Virus record (IMG/VR): IMGVR_UViG_3300032163_000048
Coordinates: 1 to 38,981 of that record
Direction: 5' to 3' (one strand)
DNA from: a virus
Length of the DNA stretch: 38,981 nucleotides
The notes below the pieces were generated by a model, which had not been told where the DNA came from, did no database searches, and worked only from the letters and a program-made list of their open reading frames with translations. Position numbers and translations under genes: made by a program. Below, piece by piece: positions 1 through 7,703 of the stretch (its first letter is position 1; the number at the start of each line of letters is the position of its first letter).

Positions 1-2
1 AG

Positions 3-65
3 GTGACGGGTCCAGCAGGTGTTGAAAGTACTCCATCAACCCTAACGACAAAATTGGGTGAATAG
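3..65 (+). CDS. C-terminal end of an upstream gene (partial)
   Basis: This frame is open from the window edge to a TAG at 63-65 and gives about 20 residues ending in TTKLGE. The other two forward frames stop within 25 bases, so this is the only candidate for an incoming gene. The portal gene starts immediately after its stop. In this phage type the terminase large subunit usually precedes the portal, but the fragment is too short to identify. Confidence 0.45.
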   Translation: MTGPAGVESTPSTLTTKLGE

Positions 66-1796
66 GTGGCTGACACAAGATCAGAAGAAGAGCGAGCGAA
101 GGATTGCGAGAAGGCTCTGAATAACCTCATCTCTGTGAGGCAGCCTTACGAACCTCTGATCGAGGATGTGTTGAAGTTTGTCAATCATTCTCGAAGAGGA
201 CTCAGGGATACCGACGCCAATAGAGGAAAGAGGACAGGGACTGATGTCTATGACGGGACGGCAATATCAGCGGCAAATTTAGAAAGAGATGGTATTTGCG
301 GTTATTCCGTTTCTCAGAACTTTCACTGGTTCGATTACATCATGCCGAACACTTTGAATTTCCCAAGGGCATCCGGCATGAGGGCGTGGTCAGGAAAGAG
401 GACGGATGAATATCCAGAAGTAAAGCAATGGCTTGATGATTGCGAAGAGGTTGTCTATTCGGCATATCTCAGGGGAAATTTTTACGATGTCATTCCAGAA
501 ATCGTCCATGAAGCCTTAACGATAGGTACCGTGACAGTCTTTACCGAAGAAGACATTCCGAAGGGAAGGACTATTTACACATCACCGCATTTTCGTGAGT
601 GTTATATCGCCGAGAATAAGTATGGAATGGTCGATACAGTTTATAGAGTTTACAAAATATCCCTGAGAAATCTTGCCTCGAAGTTTGGAATCGACAGAAT
701 GAAAAAAGTCGATCCCGCATTTGAGACGAATCATAAAAATAATCCTTACCAAGAGAAAGAAGTTATCCACGCCATCTACCCCCGAAGTGATTACGATCCG
801 AATCTCCTTAACGGACTCAATAAGCCCTGGGCCTCCATGTGGATGTTAAGAAGTCCGCAGAAGGTTTTGTTTCTTGGAGAAGGCGGCTATGACGATATGC
901 CCACTATGACTTGGAGGTGGAGGAAGAACAGTGATGAGATTTACGGGAGATCTCCAGCTTGCGATGCAATGGTTGATATTATGAAGGGCAATCAGCAGGG
1001 GAGGACGAATCTTGTGGCTGGTCAGAAGATGGCAGAACCTCCGATGATGGGACCGCAAGATTTGAGAGGAATGATAAACAGTGGGCCTGGGGGATGGACA
1101 TGGTTGCTCAATACCGAAAAGAACTTCCCGAAGCCTATGGTGACAGGGATACAACTTCCCTTTGCAATCGAACAGCAGGAGAGAACCGATAAGGCTATTC
1201 GAGAATTTTTCAGTGTTGACTTCTTTCTTCTTCTTTCTCAGGCAGCTTTCAATAAAGTTGAACTCACGGCAACTCAGGTCATTGAAATGAGTGGTGAGAA
1301 GGCAGCGGTACTTGGGACTCGCATAGGGAGAATGCAAAGTGAATTTCTAAATCCTACTCACGATAGGCAGTTCAATATTGAGAGAAGGGCAGGGAGAATA
1401 CCCGATCCCCCTCAGATCATCATGGACTTAGGTGGCAATATTGAGGTTGATTACCTTGGCCCCTTAGCCCAGGCACAGAAGAAGATGTTCAGGTCTCAGA
1501 CGATCAGAGCTGGTGTCCAGTCGGTCAGAGAGGGTGCGGAAATATGGCCTCAAGTTGCTTTCGTGATAGACCCCGTTAAGACCTACAAAGACCTCCTCGA
1601 AACTCAGGGATTCCCCATAAAAGACTTCCGTTCCGATGATGAGATTGCAGCCATCATGCAGCAGATGAAAGAGAGATCGGAAGCAGAGAAGATGATCGAG
1701 GCCATTCCAAATGTGTCGAAGGGGATTAAGGCAATATCAGGTGAAGTGAAACCGTCAAGTCCTCTTGCAGCAATGTCAGGAGAGGGTAATGGATGA
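66..1796 (+). CDS. Portal (head-to-tail connecting) protein
   Basis: This 576-residue protein is of the T7 gp8 / BPP-1 type that forms the dodecameric ring at the capsid vertex through which DNA enters and leaves. The N-terminus has the long helical stretch and the early PLIEDVLKFVNHSRRG segment typical of this family, and the centre has the conserved RSPACDAMVDIMKGNQ-like helix. The length fits the family (about 500-580). The start is a GTG at 66, directly after the TAG of the upstream gene. The next gene overlaps its 3' end. Assignment rests on sequence character and on the capsid genes downstream. Confidence 0.88.
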   Translation: MADTRSEEERAKDCEKALNNLISVRQPYEPLIEDVLKFVNHSRRGLRDTDANRGKRTGTDVYDGTAISAANLERDGICGYSVSQNFHWFDYIMPNTLNFPRASGMRAWSGKRTDEYPEVKQWLDDCEEVVYSAYLRGNFYDVIPEIVHEALTIGTVTVFTEEDIPKGRTIYTSPHFRECYIAENKYGMVDTVYRVYKISLRNLASKFGIDRMKKVDPAFETNHKNNPYQEKEVIHAIYPRSDYDPNLLNGLNKPWASMWMLRSPQKVLFLGEGGYDDMPTMTWRWRKNSDEIYGRSPACDAMVDIMKGNQQGRTNLVAGQKMAEPPMMGPQDLRGMINSGPGGWTWLLNTEKNFPKPMVTGIQLPFAIEQQERTDKAIREFFSVDFFLLLSQAAFNKVELTATQVIEMSGEKAAVLGTRIGRMQSEFLNPTHDRQFNIERRAGRIPDPPQIIMDLGGNIEVDYLGPLAQAQKKMFRSQTIRAGVQSVREGAEIWPQVAFVIDPVKTYKDLLETQGFPIKDFRSDDEIAAIMQQMKERSEAEKMIEAIPNVSKGIKAISGEVKPSSPLAAMSGEGNG

Positions 1797-2055
1797 AGAG
1801 AGAAAGCAGATTATCAACAAGTATCGGAAAGTTTTTCTCTCCCCCCTGGGGCGTGAAGTCCTTACTGACATACTTACGATGTGTCATTTCGGTAAAACAC
1901 TTGACTCGGCAAACCTCCACCAGGTCGCCGAATATAACGTGGGTGTTGCTATACTTGCAAAGATGGGGATATTCGCAGAAGGGACGATGATGAATTTGTT
2001 AAACGCAATGGCGACCGTGATACCTAACTTCAAGGAGAAAGAGAGAGAAGAATGA
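1789..2055 (+). CDS. Bbp19-like small structural protein
   Basis: This 88-residue protein has the pattern YRKVFLSPLGREVLTDIL followed by a conserved NVGVAILAKMGI segment. That resembles the Bbp19 family, which follows the portal gene in Bordetella phage BPP-1 and relatives. The exact role is unknown, but the position points to virion assembly. The ATG at 1789 is chosen over one at 1765 because AGGAGAGG at 1778-1785 is well spaced from it. It overlaps the portal stop by eight bases, which suggests translational coupling. Confidence 0.7.
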   Translation: MDEERKQIINKYRKVFLSPLGREVLTDILTMCHFGKTLDSANLHQVAEYNVGVAILAKMGIFAEGTMMNLLNAMATVIPNFKEKEREE

Positions 2056-2291
2056 TCGAGAAAGTCAGCCCAGGAATTATCATCCCGAATGACCCTGACC
2101 TCGTGGGGATAATCGAGATCCGCTATTGGAAAGATGGATTGATAAAGGTATCGAGACCGAAAGAAAAGGAATTGGCATTGAAGATGATCGATGATGCGAG
2201 AAAAATAATCATGAACAAGATTCATTCAGAAGGTGGCATGAAGTTGAGTCTCATGCCTGATCTACAGGAGGCAATAAAGAAACATGGGTAA
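2052..2291 (+). CDS. Small hypothetical phage protein
   Basis: This 79-residue protein starts at an ATG overlapping the preceding TGA (ATGA). It is short, charged and mixed alpha/beta, with no signal peptide and no recognised motif. It overlaps the next gene by eight bases, so it belongs to the same tightly packed operon. Function is not recognised. Confidence 0.65.
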   Translation: MIEKVSPGIIIPNDPDLVGIIEIRYWKDGLIKVSRPKEKELALKMIDDARKIIMNKIHSEGGMKLSLMPDLQEAIKKHG

Positions 2292-2484
2292 GATGTCGGG
2301 AAGTCTACTTGAATGGCGAAAAAAACAACGGCGTGGGGCCATAATGAAACCCTCCACGTTTGAGAAGATAAAGGAAAAGGCGGCGTCCGAAGGGGCTACT
2401 AATCCGGCGGCGGTCGCAGGGAAAGCATACTGGGCAACGGCCAAAGAGAAATACAAAAAGTCAAAAGGAGGAAAAGGAAAATGA
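2284..2484 (+). CDS. Small basic conserved phage protein
   Basis: This 66-residue, lysine-rich protein has a central segment KPSTFEKIKEKAASEG followed by AVAGKAYWATAKEKYKK. I associate this pattern with small uncharacterised proteins in phage structural operons. The AGGAGG at 2266-2271 lies about 12 bases before the ATG at 2284, and an internal ATG at 2344 is an alternative start. The basic tail suggests nucleic acid contact, but that is only inference. Confidence 0.6.
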   Translation: MGKMSGSLLEWRKKQRRGAIMKPSTFEKIKEKAASEGATNPAAVAGKAYWATAKEKYKKSKGGKGK

Positions 2485-3014
2485 AAAGATGGAAGATTTG
2501 GGCAATCAGTGGGATCGTTTTATTTGCTTTTGTGGGGACACTCTTCGCAACGAGTGCAGTGTGGAAGTTAAACGTCAAACCTGGCCTGACTGTGGGGGAT
2601 ATCGTCTATGCCGACCGCAAGGATAGACTTACCAACCTCAATGCAGGATCAAGTGGAGAAGTCCTTCAGGCTGCTGGGGCTTCTACCGCACCCTCTTATG
2701 TCGCAAAAAACACATACAGACAGGCGACCATTCATAATTTTGCAACTACCGTTGGCTCTTGGCAGGTATCGGCTGATGAATTACTTTGCTTAATGCTTGC
2801 CTCGACAAATGCAACGGGGGTGAATACAGTTCAGGTGACAGCAACCACCGGTAAGATCCTGGTATACAGAAATGGTTCAGGCTATGCCAGCACGGTTCAT
2901 TCTTCCAGTGGTACGGGAATATCCGTTGCTACAGGTACAGCCGTAATGCTTATCTATGACGGAATACTTGGAGATTGGATCAAGCTCGCAACAATGGTGA
3001 CACCAGGCGGATAA
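2481..3014 (+). CDS. Exported or membrane-anchored beta-rich protein
   Basis: This 177-residue protein begins MKRWK followed by a hydrophobic stretch at about residues 7-27, giving a signal peptide or single anchor. The remainder is rich in T, S, V and G with alternating hydrophobics, as in beta-sandwich virion or surface proteins. AGGAGG and AAGG lie just upstream of the ATG. A secretion signal is unusual for a protein encoded among virion genes. Two similarly signalled genes occur near 22.8-25.1 kb. Family not recognised. Confidence 0.65.
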   Translation: MKRWKIWAISGIVLFAFVGTLFATSAVWKLNVKPGLTVGDIVYADRKDRLTNLNAGSSGEVLQAAGASTAPSYVAKNTYRQATIHNFATTVGSWQVSADELLCLMLASTNATGVNTVQVTATTGKILVYRNGSGYASTVHSSSGTGISVATGTAVMLIYDGILGDWIKLATMVTPGG

Positions 3015-3018
3015 TGCC

Positions 3019-3360
3019 ATGACTAAAAATTTGATTTACATAGTTGTCTTTTCCATCATCATTGGTGTGTTGGCTGTATGGACACTTCAACGCAACACCG
3101 TCTACCAGTCCGCCATCAGTTTATGGGAGGATGGATTCAGGAAGAGTCCAAATAAGACTCGTGTTCTTTTGAATCTCGCCACCGCCTATAAGAATAATGG
3201 AAAGACTGATCTTGGAATGGCAGCGGTTTCGAGGGCTTTAGAACTTGATCCTGATTTAATTACATATTTCAAATTTCTCGATTATGCTCGGAAAGAAGGT
3301 GCAACATTCGTCACCGAAAAAGATATGTGGGGACCGAGGAGAGAAAGAGGAATCAGATAA
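3019..3360 (+). CDS. Membrane-anchored TPR-like protein
   Basis: This 113-residue protein has an N-terminal membrane helix at about residues 5-23, followed by two helices matching a tetratricopeptide repeat (NLATAYKNNGKTDLGMAAVSRALELDPD). TPRs mediate protein-protein contact, and the topology would place the repeat on the far side of the inner membrane. Anchored TPR proteins are common in bacteria but uncommon in phage structural operons, so host origin is possible. It starts four bases after the preceding stop. Confidence 0.65.
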   Translation: MTKNLIYIVVFSIIIGVLAVWTLQRNTVYQSAISLWEDGFRKSPNKTRVLLNLATAYKNNGKTDLGMAAVSRALELDPDLITYFKFLDYARKEGATFVTEKDMWGPRRERGIR

Positions 3361-3361
3361 A

Positions 3362-3508
3362 GTGAGAAAGTCGAAAGTGATGAGAGAAGTTTTAAGAAAG
3401 GTTTCTCCGATCTCGGAGGAAATTGCCTTATTGAAAGATGATATCGTAAAGGTGAAGGAAGAGTCGAAGGAGATCAAAGCAAAATTGAAAGCATTAGAGG
3501 AGAAGTAA
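3362..3508 (+). CDS. Short coiled-coil protein
   Basis: A 48-residue highly charged helix ends in the motif SKEIKAKLKALEEK. I place the start at the GTG at 3362, directly after the preceding TAA. A longer reading from 3284 would overlap the TPR gene by 77 bases, and an ATG at 3380 is also possible. The 3' end shares 14 identical bases with the end of the gene at 3729-3890. Function unknown. Confidence 0.5.
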   Translation: MRKSKVMREVLRKVSPISEEIALLKDDIVKVKEESKEIKAKLKALEEK

Positions 3509-3509
3509 G

Positions 3510-3716
3510 ATGGCAGAAGAAATAGAACAGGTGGAAGATGATGCCAAGACCGTCCAACGGATGAGTGAGATCATGGGAGACCCAAAGCGTCATGTAAGAG
3601 CACAGAAAAAAGTAAACGAGATGATTTCGAATATGGAGAATTCAAAAAAGTTCATGGGTGCCATGAAGAATGCCAAAATGGACTATTCGAAATCGAAAAT
3701 GCCGGAGAAAAAGTAA
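3510..3716 (+). CDS. Small hypothetical charged protein
   Basis: This 68-residue protein starts one base after the previous stop. It is helical and rich in Met, Lys and Glu, with a basic C-terminus. No domain, signal or membrane segment is visible. The position in an unbroken gene string supports it as a real gene. Confidence 0.55.
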   Translation: MAEEIEQVEDDAKTVQRMSEIMGDPKRHVRAQKKVNEMISNMENSKKFMGAMKNAKMDYSKSKMPEKK

Positions 3717-3728
3717 AGTGGATTCGAG

Positions 3729-3890
3729 ATGGATCTCAAAGAGGCATTGAAAATTATCGAGGAAGTATTGAGCCACTATAAAACTTTTAAGAATTTGAAG
3801 GACACCATCGAGGCAGAGAATGTTGGTTTTGTGGAGAGGGAAAGACCGAAGGAGATCAAAACGAAATTAAGGGTAGAGGATGGAGGTTGA
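3729..3890 (+). CDS. Short mosaic coiled-coil protein
   Basis: This 53-residue ORF starts at the ATG at 3729 and ends in TGA at 3888-3890. Its N-terminus (LKEALKIIEEVLSHYKTFKNL) parallels the N-terminus of the next gene (ISEALSIAKQMLNHYRAFEKL). Its C-terminus (PKEIKTKLRVE) parallels that of the gene ending at 3508. It therefore looks like a recombinant of its two neighbours, or a source for both. The stop overlaps the alternative TTG start of the next gene. Confidence 0.55.
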   Translation: MDLKEALKIIEEVLSHYKTFKNLKDTIEAENVGFVERERPKEIKTKLRVEDGG

Positions 3891-3892
3891 AA

Positions 3893-4372
3893 ATGGCAGA
3901 AAAAATTAATATAAGCGAAGCCCTGAGTATTGCGAAACAGATGTTGAATCATTACCGAGCCTTCGAGAAGCTGAAGGAAGTTATCGAAGTTGTTCTCCAG
4001 TCGGAACAGACCATCTCCGAAAATATCGTGAAGAGGGATGCCATTCTGAAAGAAATTTCAGAATTGAACCTCCAAAAACAGGCCATCGTTTCCGAGATAG
4101 ATAAACTTGAATCGAAGGAATTGAAAATAGGAAACGATATCCTTGCACTTTCAAAATCAGGTGATGATGAAAAAAGAAAGATTCTCTCCGATATCGAATC
4201 TTTAAAAGGCACTTTGGCTAAACTGGAAAAGCAGAACGTTCAGAAAATTTCTGATTTGAAAAGGGAGCATGACAAGGTGCTGATAGGGTTTGCTGAAGAG
4301 GAAGCACAGGCAAGGGAAAGACTCAAAGCGGTGAAGAATGAAACCAAGAGCCTGTTAGAGAAATTCCAATGA
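3893..4372 (+). CDS. Coiled-coil protein
   Basis: This 159-residue protein is almost entirely predicted coiled coil, with heptad-like leucine and isoleucine spacing from about residue 35 to the end. No enzymatic motif is visible. The ATG at 3893 is preferred because GGAGG at 3882-3886 is six bases upstream. An in-frame TTG at 3887 adds two residues. It shares its N-terminal helix with the small gene before it. A scaffold, fibre or chaperone role is possible but unproven. Confidence 0.6.
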   Translation: MAEKINISEALSIAKQMLNHYRAFEKLKEVIEVVLQSEQTISENIVKRDAILKEISELNLQKQAIVSEIDKLESKELKIGNDILALSKSGDDEKRKILSDIESLKGTLAKLEKQNVQKISDLKREHDKVLIGFAEEEAQARERLKAVKNETKSLLEKFQ

Positions 4373-4382
4373 GGAGATGTCT

Positions 4383-4628
4383 ATGTCCGATGAAGCCTAT
4401 ACTCAGGTAGCCCCTGATTCAACCGGGGATAGAATAAGAACCAACGAGATCGAACTTCTTCAAGAAGATGGATCGAGAGTAACCGTTTCAATACAGGTAA
4501 TCAGCATATCGGATGCGGAGGGAAACATCATTGGAGTTCCTTCTGCACCGCTTGAGGTAAGTTCCAAGAAGATCTGTAGTCTATTGGAAGAGTTATTGGA
4601 AGAAATCAGACAATTAAGAATAAAATAA
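4383..4628 (+). CDS. Small hypothetical protein
   Basis: This 81-residue protein has a beta-rich centre (SRVTVSIQVISISDAEGNI) and a charged C-terminal helix. The start at 4383 is well spaced from GAGGAG at 4371-4376; the ATG at 4377 touches the SD and is less likely. It directly precedes the triplicated gene family and could be a partner of it. Function is not recognised. Confidence 0.55.
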   Translation: MSDEAYTQVAPDSTGDRIRTNEIELLQEDGSRVTVSIQVISISDAEGNIIGVPSAPLEVSSKKICSLLEELLEEIRQLRIK

Positions 4629-4640
4629 AAGGAGGATAAT

Positions 4641-5342
4641 ATGTCGCTTGAAACTAAGGTACTTGGGAAAATTAGAGGGATTTTTTTAGATTTATTGCCA
4701 TCAGCAAGAGAGGATGAACAACTCCAACTTTCAGGTCAGGCAGAGCAACTTATTGCATTTGGGGCTGCTCCCTATCAGGAAATCGTGAGGCAAGGTAGGG
4801 CGTTTGTGGCGAATACCGCTACGGCAGTAGCTACCGTTGTGGCAATTCCGGCTACTGCCGTCTATGGGTTTATTATTTACAATAACGAAAGCGATGGCGG
4901 GCGTTCCTATATTCTGGATCGGGTGAGTGCACTTTATACCGTGAATAGTGGTGCTGCCCTTGCTCATGTCGGTATTATAGGATGTCTTGGCCTTGTTCGT
5001 GAGGCCGTCCCTACTGCGGCTGCGATAATTCCCAAACAGATGAATGGCATGGGTAATTCCGACACAAAGGCAAGGTTTGTTCTTACTGGTGATAATGCCT
5101 GGGGTTTGGGTGCTACCCTTGCTCCCCCAACGTCAGTTTTTACCTCGGCTTGGTTTCCGATTGGAAACTCAATCAATAGTGCGGTAAATGCCCTTCCTGG
5201 ATTTCAGACCGATGTTAATATTGATGGAAGGATTATCATACCGCCTGGCAGACTTTTTGCCGTTCACACCCTTGGTTCAGTCGTGACATCATCGGCACAG
5301 TTTTATATCTATTGGCACGAAAAAGTTATCCTTAATGGATAG
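4641..5342 (+). CDS. Tandem paralogue 1 of 3, putative virion surface protein
   Basis: This 233-residue protein has the shared motifs GKIRG near the start, GQAEQ, RQGRAF, YNNESDGGRSY, a short REAVP segment, WFPIG, and DGR with PPGRLF near the end. The composition (A, V, T, G, few charges) suggests an all-beta structural protein. It has no signal peptide, and AAGGAGG lies eight to nine bases before the ATG. The next two genes are clear paralogues. A capsid decoration or tail appendage role is inferred from context only. Confidence 0.72.
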   Translation: MSLETKVLGKIRGIFLDLLPSAREDEQLQLSGQAEQLIAFGAAPYQEIVRQGRAFVANTATAVATVVAIPATAVYGFIIYNNESDGGRSYILDRVSALYTVNSGAALAHVGIIGCLGLVREAVPTAAAIIPKQMNGMGNSDTKARFVLTGDNAWGLGATLAPPTSVFTSAWFPIGNSINSAVNALPGFQTDVNIDGRIIIPPGRLFAVHTLGSVVTSSAQFYIYWHEKVILNG

Positions 5343-5351
5343 GAGGTTGGC

Positions 5352-6035
5352 ATGGACACTGATGTAAAACTATTCGGCAAGATTCGGGGGCTGAATACGG
5401 ATGTACTTTATGGTGCAGGGAATGAAGAGACCGAGATAGAACTTACAGGACAGGCAGAACAGATTGTTGCTTCAGCATCCCCTTTCTATTCTGAGATTTC
5501 CAGACAAGGGAGATCCTTCTATATTAATACGGCTGCTGAAATTACCTCAGTCATAACAATGCCGACAACGGCTGTTGGATTCGCTATGTATAATAACGAA
5601 CCCGATGGGGGAAGATCCTATCTCATCGATCAGGTGTGGGCAATATTCACGGCCAATGCTTCTATATTACCCCAGGCGTGCCTTGTCGGTTGCCTTGGGT
5701 CTGTCAGGGAAGCTATCCCAACGGATGCCAAATCCACCACCGTTGTAATGAAAACTTACAATGGTAGTCCCAAGTTTGATTCCCGTTCAAGAGTCATCTT
5801 GACCGCTACAACCATTCCTGCCACGACTGGTTTTGCTGGTAACTGGTTTCCGATTACGGATATGTCCAATGCGGGCGTATCGGCTCTCCCAGGATTTCAA
5901 AGAGTTTATAATCTCGATGGAAGATACATCGTCCCACCTGGGAGATATTTCGGAATTCATTGTGTCAGTGCCAAAACAGATGTCCATTGTCAAATTGGGA
6001 TCGCATGGACAGAGAAATACTTAATTCTTGGATAG
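5352..6035 (+). CDS. Tandem paralogue 2 of 3, putative virion surface protein
   Basis: This 227-residue protein is the second copy of the family, with GKIRG, GQAEQ, RQGRSF, YNNEPDGGRSY, REAIP, WFPI, LPGFQ and DGRYIVPPGRYF all in the same order. It starts with its own SD (AGGAGG at 5341-5346) nine bases after the previous stop. The copies have diverged strongly between the motifs, so the duplication is old. A heteromeric assembly of the three is plausible. Confidence 0.72.
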   Translation: MDTDVKLFGKIRGLNTDVLYGAGNEETEIELTGQAEQIVASASPFYSEISRQGRSFYINTAAEITSVITMPTTAVGFAMYNNEPDGGRSYLIDQVWAIFTANASILPQACLVGCLGSVREAIPTDAKSTTVVMKTYNGSPKFDSRSRVILTATTIPATTGFAGNWFPITDMSNAGVSALPGFQRVYNLDGRYIVPPGRYFGIHCVSAKTDVHCQIGIAWTEKYLILG

Positions 6036-6044
6036 GAGGATTCA

Positions 6045-6719
6045 ATGAGTGAAATCGCTGTACTCGGAAAAGTAAGGGGAATAAATACAGACCAAGCCGA
6101 AGAGCCTGGGAGTGAATTTCTTCAATTTGCATTAAACGGTCAAGCAGAACAATTACAGGCTTGGGCTGCGACACAATATCAAGAAAATGTAAGACAAGGA
6201 AGAGCATTCTGGGTTGCTAACGCTATCGGTACTCCGGTTGCAGCCGTCACTGCGATACCCACCACGGCTGCTGCTATTTCCATTTATAACAATGAGCCAG
6301 ACGGGGGACGTTCTTATGTGATTGACTATGTGTGGGCTTTCAATGTGGCTGTAACTGCTGTCACAATTTTCCATGCGGGGATGATTGGAGTTTTGGGACA
6401 GGTCAGGGAAGCAATCCCCGCAGCCGGTGCACCAGTAATCAAATGTGCAAATGGATCAGGGAAAATTGATACCCGATGCAGACCCGTAATCGCTGCATTG
6501 CCGGCAGGAACAGGTCTGGCTGCAAATTGGTTCCCCATTGGGAATACATGGATTAACTCTGTCATTACCCTTCCCGGACATTCACAGATTGTCAATGTTG
6601 ATGGTCGCATTATTTGTCCTCCTGGAAGGTATTTTGGTGTCAATGTGATTTCATCGGTTACGACCAATACCTATATTTGTGGGATAGGATGGACTGAGAA
6701 ATGTTTAGTTTTAGGATAA
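6045..6719 (+). CDS. Tandem paralogue 3 of 3, putative virion surface protein
   Basis: This 224-residue third copy carries GKVRG, GQAEQ, RQGRAF, YNNEPDGGRSY, REAIP, WFPIG, LPGH and DGRIICPPGRYF. It is separated from copy 2 by nine bases with an AGGAGG SD, the same junction as between copies 1 and 2. This suggests duplication of a unit including its SD. Copies 2 and 3 share the ending TEKxLxLG, while copy 1 has HEKVILNG. The fold is unknown. Confidence 0.72.
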   Translation: MSEIAVLGKVRGINTDQAEEPGSEFLQFALNGQAEQLQAWAATQYQENVRQGRAFWVANAIGTPVAAVTAIPTTAAAISIYNNEPDGGRSYVIDYVWAFNVAVTAVTIFHAGMIGVLGQVREAIPAAGAPVIKCANGSGKIDTRCRPVIAALPAGTGLAANWFPIGNTWINSVITLPGHSQIVNVDGRIICPPGRYFGVNVISSVTTNTYICGIGWTEKCLVLG

Positions 6720-6722
6720 GAA

Positions 6723-6818
6723 ATGCTTCTTGCACTTAGATCACTTTGGGAGCCTACAGCAGGGAACATTTGGAGGCCACTTTTTAGGCCGAGAAGAAGA
6801 ATGAAAAGGAGAAAATAG
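6723..6818 (+). CDS. Very small basic protein
   Basis: A 31-residue ORF starts at the ATG at 6723 and ends in TAG at 6816-6818, abutting the next ATG. The N-terminus (MLLALRSLWEPT) is hydrophobic and the C-terminus is arginine/lysine rich. Exact abutment with the next gene supports translation, but no strong SD is present. Function unknown. Confidence 0.35.
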   Translation: MLLALRSLWEPTAGNIWRPLFRPRRRMKRRK

Positions 6819-7169
6819 ATGGGAACAATCAATTATGAGTTAGTTGCAAACGGAGATGGATTCAAGGTCATCAAGTGGGCAGGTCTGAATAATACAGATC
6901 AGGATGGTCAAGCCTTCGAGGTATCGAAATTCGTCGATATCTCATTTCATGTGAAAGGGACATTCAATGGGGCAACCATCACCGTTCAGGGGGACAATGA
7001 TCCAACGGGAGTCCCTACATGGGCGATCCTGCATGATCCACAGGGAAACGATTTGACTTTCGTTCTTGAGAAAATCGAGCAACTTCTCGAAAGCGTCCAC
7101 AAGATAAGACCGCTTCTTTCTGGAGGGGGAGTGTCAGGCATTGACGTCTACATGAGGGTGAAGGGATGA
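6819..7169 (+). CDS. Putative beta-rich virion protein
   Basis: This 116-residue protein has an N-terminal beta-sandwich-like region (FVDISFHVKGTFNGATITVQ) followed by GDNDPTGVPTWAILHDPQGN. That resembles phage decoration or minor tail proteins with a VQGSND-type loop. A helical segment follows (about residues 82-98). AAGGAG lies eight bases before the ATG. It overlaps the next gene (ATGA). The specific role is not recognised. Confidence 0.55.
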   Translation: MGTINYELVANGDGFKVIKWAGLNNTDQDGQAFEVSKFVDISFHVKGTFNGATITVQGDNDPTGVPTWAILHDPQGNDLTFVLEKIEQLLESVHKIRPLLSGGGVSGIDVYMRVKG

Positions 7170-7303
7170 TAAAGCCTGTTGGTGGGGGAAAGTATAAGGT
7201 ATTCTCAGAGAGTGGGAAACCCTTGAGCAAAGCGGTTTCCAAGGGTGCTGCGAAAAAAAGATTGGCTCAAGTAGAATTTTTCAAACATAAAGGCGGGAAA
7301 TGA
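7166..7303 (+). CDS. Small conserved phage protein (KRLAQVEFFK type)
   Basis: This 45-residue ORF runs from the ATG at 7166, overlapping the previous stop, to TGA at 7301-7303. It contains SESGKPLSKAVSKGAAKKRLAQVEFFK. I associate the layout SE-GK-L, Ala-rich helix, KRLxQVExFK with small uncharacterised phage proteins. The stop overlaps the ATG of the next gene. Confidence 0.55.
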   Translation: MIKPVGGGKYKVFSESGKPLSKAVSKGAAKKRLAQVEFFKHKGGK

Positions 7304-7473
7304 TTGCAAAAATTGAAGCCATGTGGATTTGTTTTAAATGCGGGAAGAGGAAGGTCATAAAGTATAAGACCCAAAACATCATTGAAAATATTCTCATCCC
7401 AAGACCGGAGGGATGGGCGATTGGACTGAGCGAATGCTATTGCAAAGATTGTTACACGAAGGCAACGCAATAA
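7300..7473 (+). CDS. Small zinc-ribbon protein
   Basis: This 57-residue ORF has two metal-binding knuckles, CFKC at residues 11-14 and CKDC at 48-51, with an additional Cys at 46. The arrangement is that of a zinc ribbon. It starts at an ATG overlapping the preceding stop. A regulatory or protein-contact role is likely, but no partner is evident. Confidence 0.55.
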   Translation: MIAKIEAMWICFKCGKRKVIKYKTQNIIENILIPRPEGWAIGLSECYCKDCYTKATQ

Positions 7474-7703
7474 GGCTATTTCTGATTTTTAATTTTTATG
7501 GGAGTTATGCAAGAGAAAAGAACAGGGATAGAAGGGGAAAGTGTAAGATGTGCGGTAAATGCTGTGGTAATTGTCATCTTTTAAACGGGAAAAAGTGTTC
7601 TGTGTATGACCGGAGACCCAAATGGTGCCACAGGGATTTTCCGATAGACAAGATTGATTTGTGGGTGAGCGGGATTAAGGGTTGTGGTTATGTGTTTGAT
7701 TGA
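7413..7703 (+). CDS. YkgJ-type Cys-cluster (zinc/iron-chelating) protein
   Basis: This protein has up to 96 residues and the cysteine cluster CKMCGKCCGNC (residues 44-54), then C62, Y65, RRP, C72 and DFP. That is the pattern of the CxxCxxCC (YkgJ) metal-chelating family. The biochemical role of the family is poorly defined. The start is uncertain: the ATG at 7413 overlaps the previous gene by 61 bases, 7434 is possible, and a later non-ATG start would leave the Cys domain intact. Confidence 0.6.
   Translation: MGDWTERMLLQRLLHEGNAIRLFLIFNFYGSYAREKNRDRRGKCKMCGKCCGNCHLLNGKKCSVYDRRPKWCHRDFPIDKIDLWVSGIKGCGYVFD

Noticed and set aside
846-1337. Minus-strand 163-codon ORF inside the portal gene
   Set aside because: It is antisense to a convincing gene, has an implausible composition (Ser, His, Arg, Cys rich) and no SD or family resemblance.
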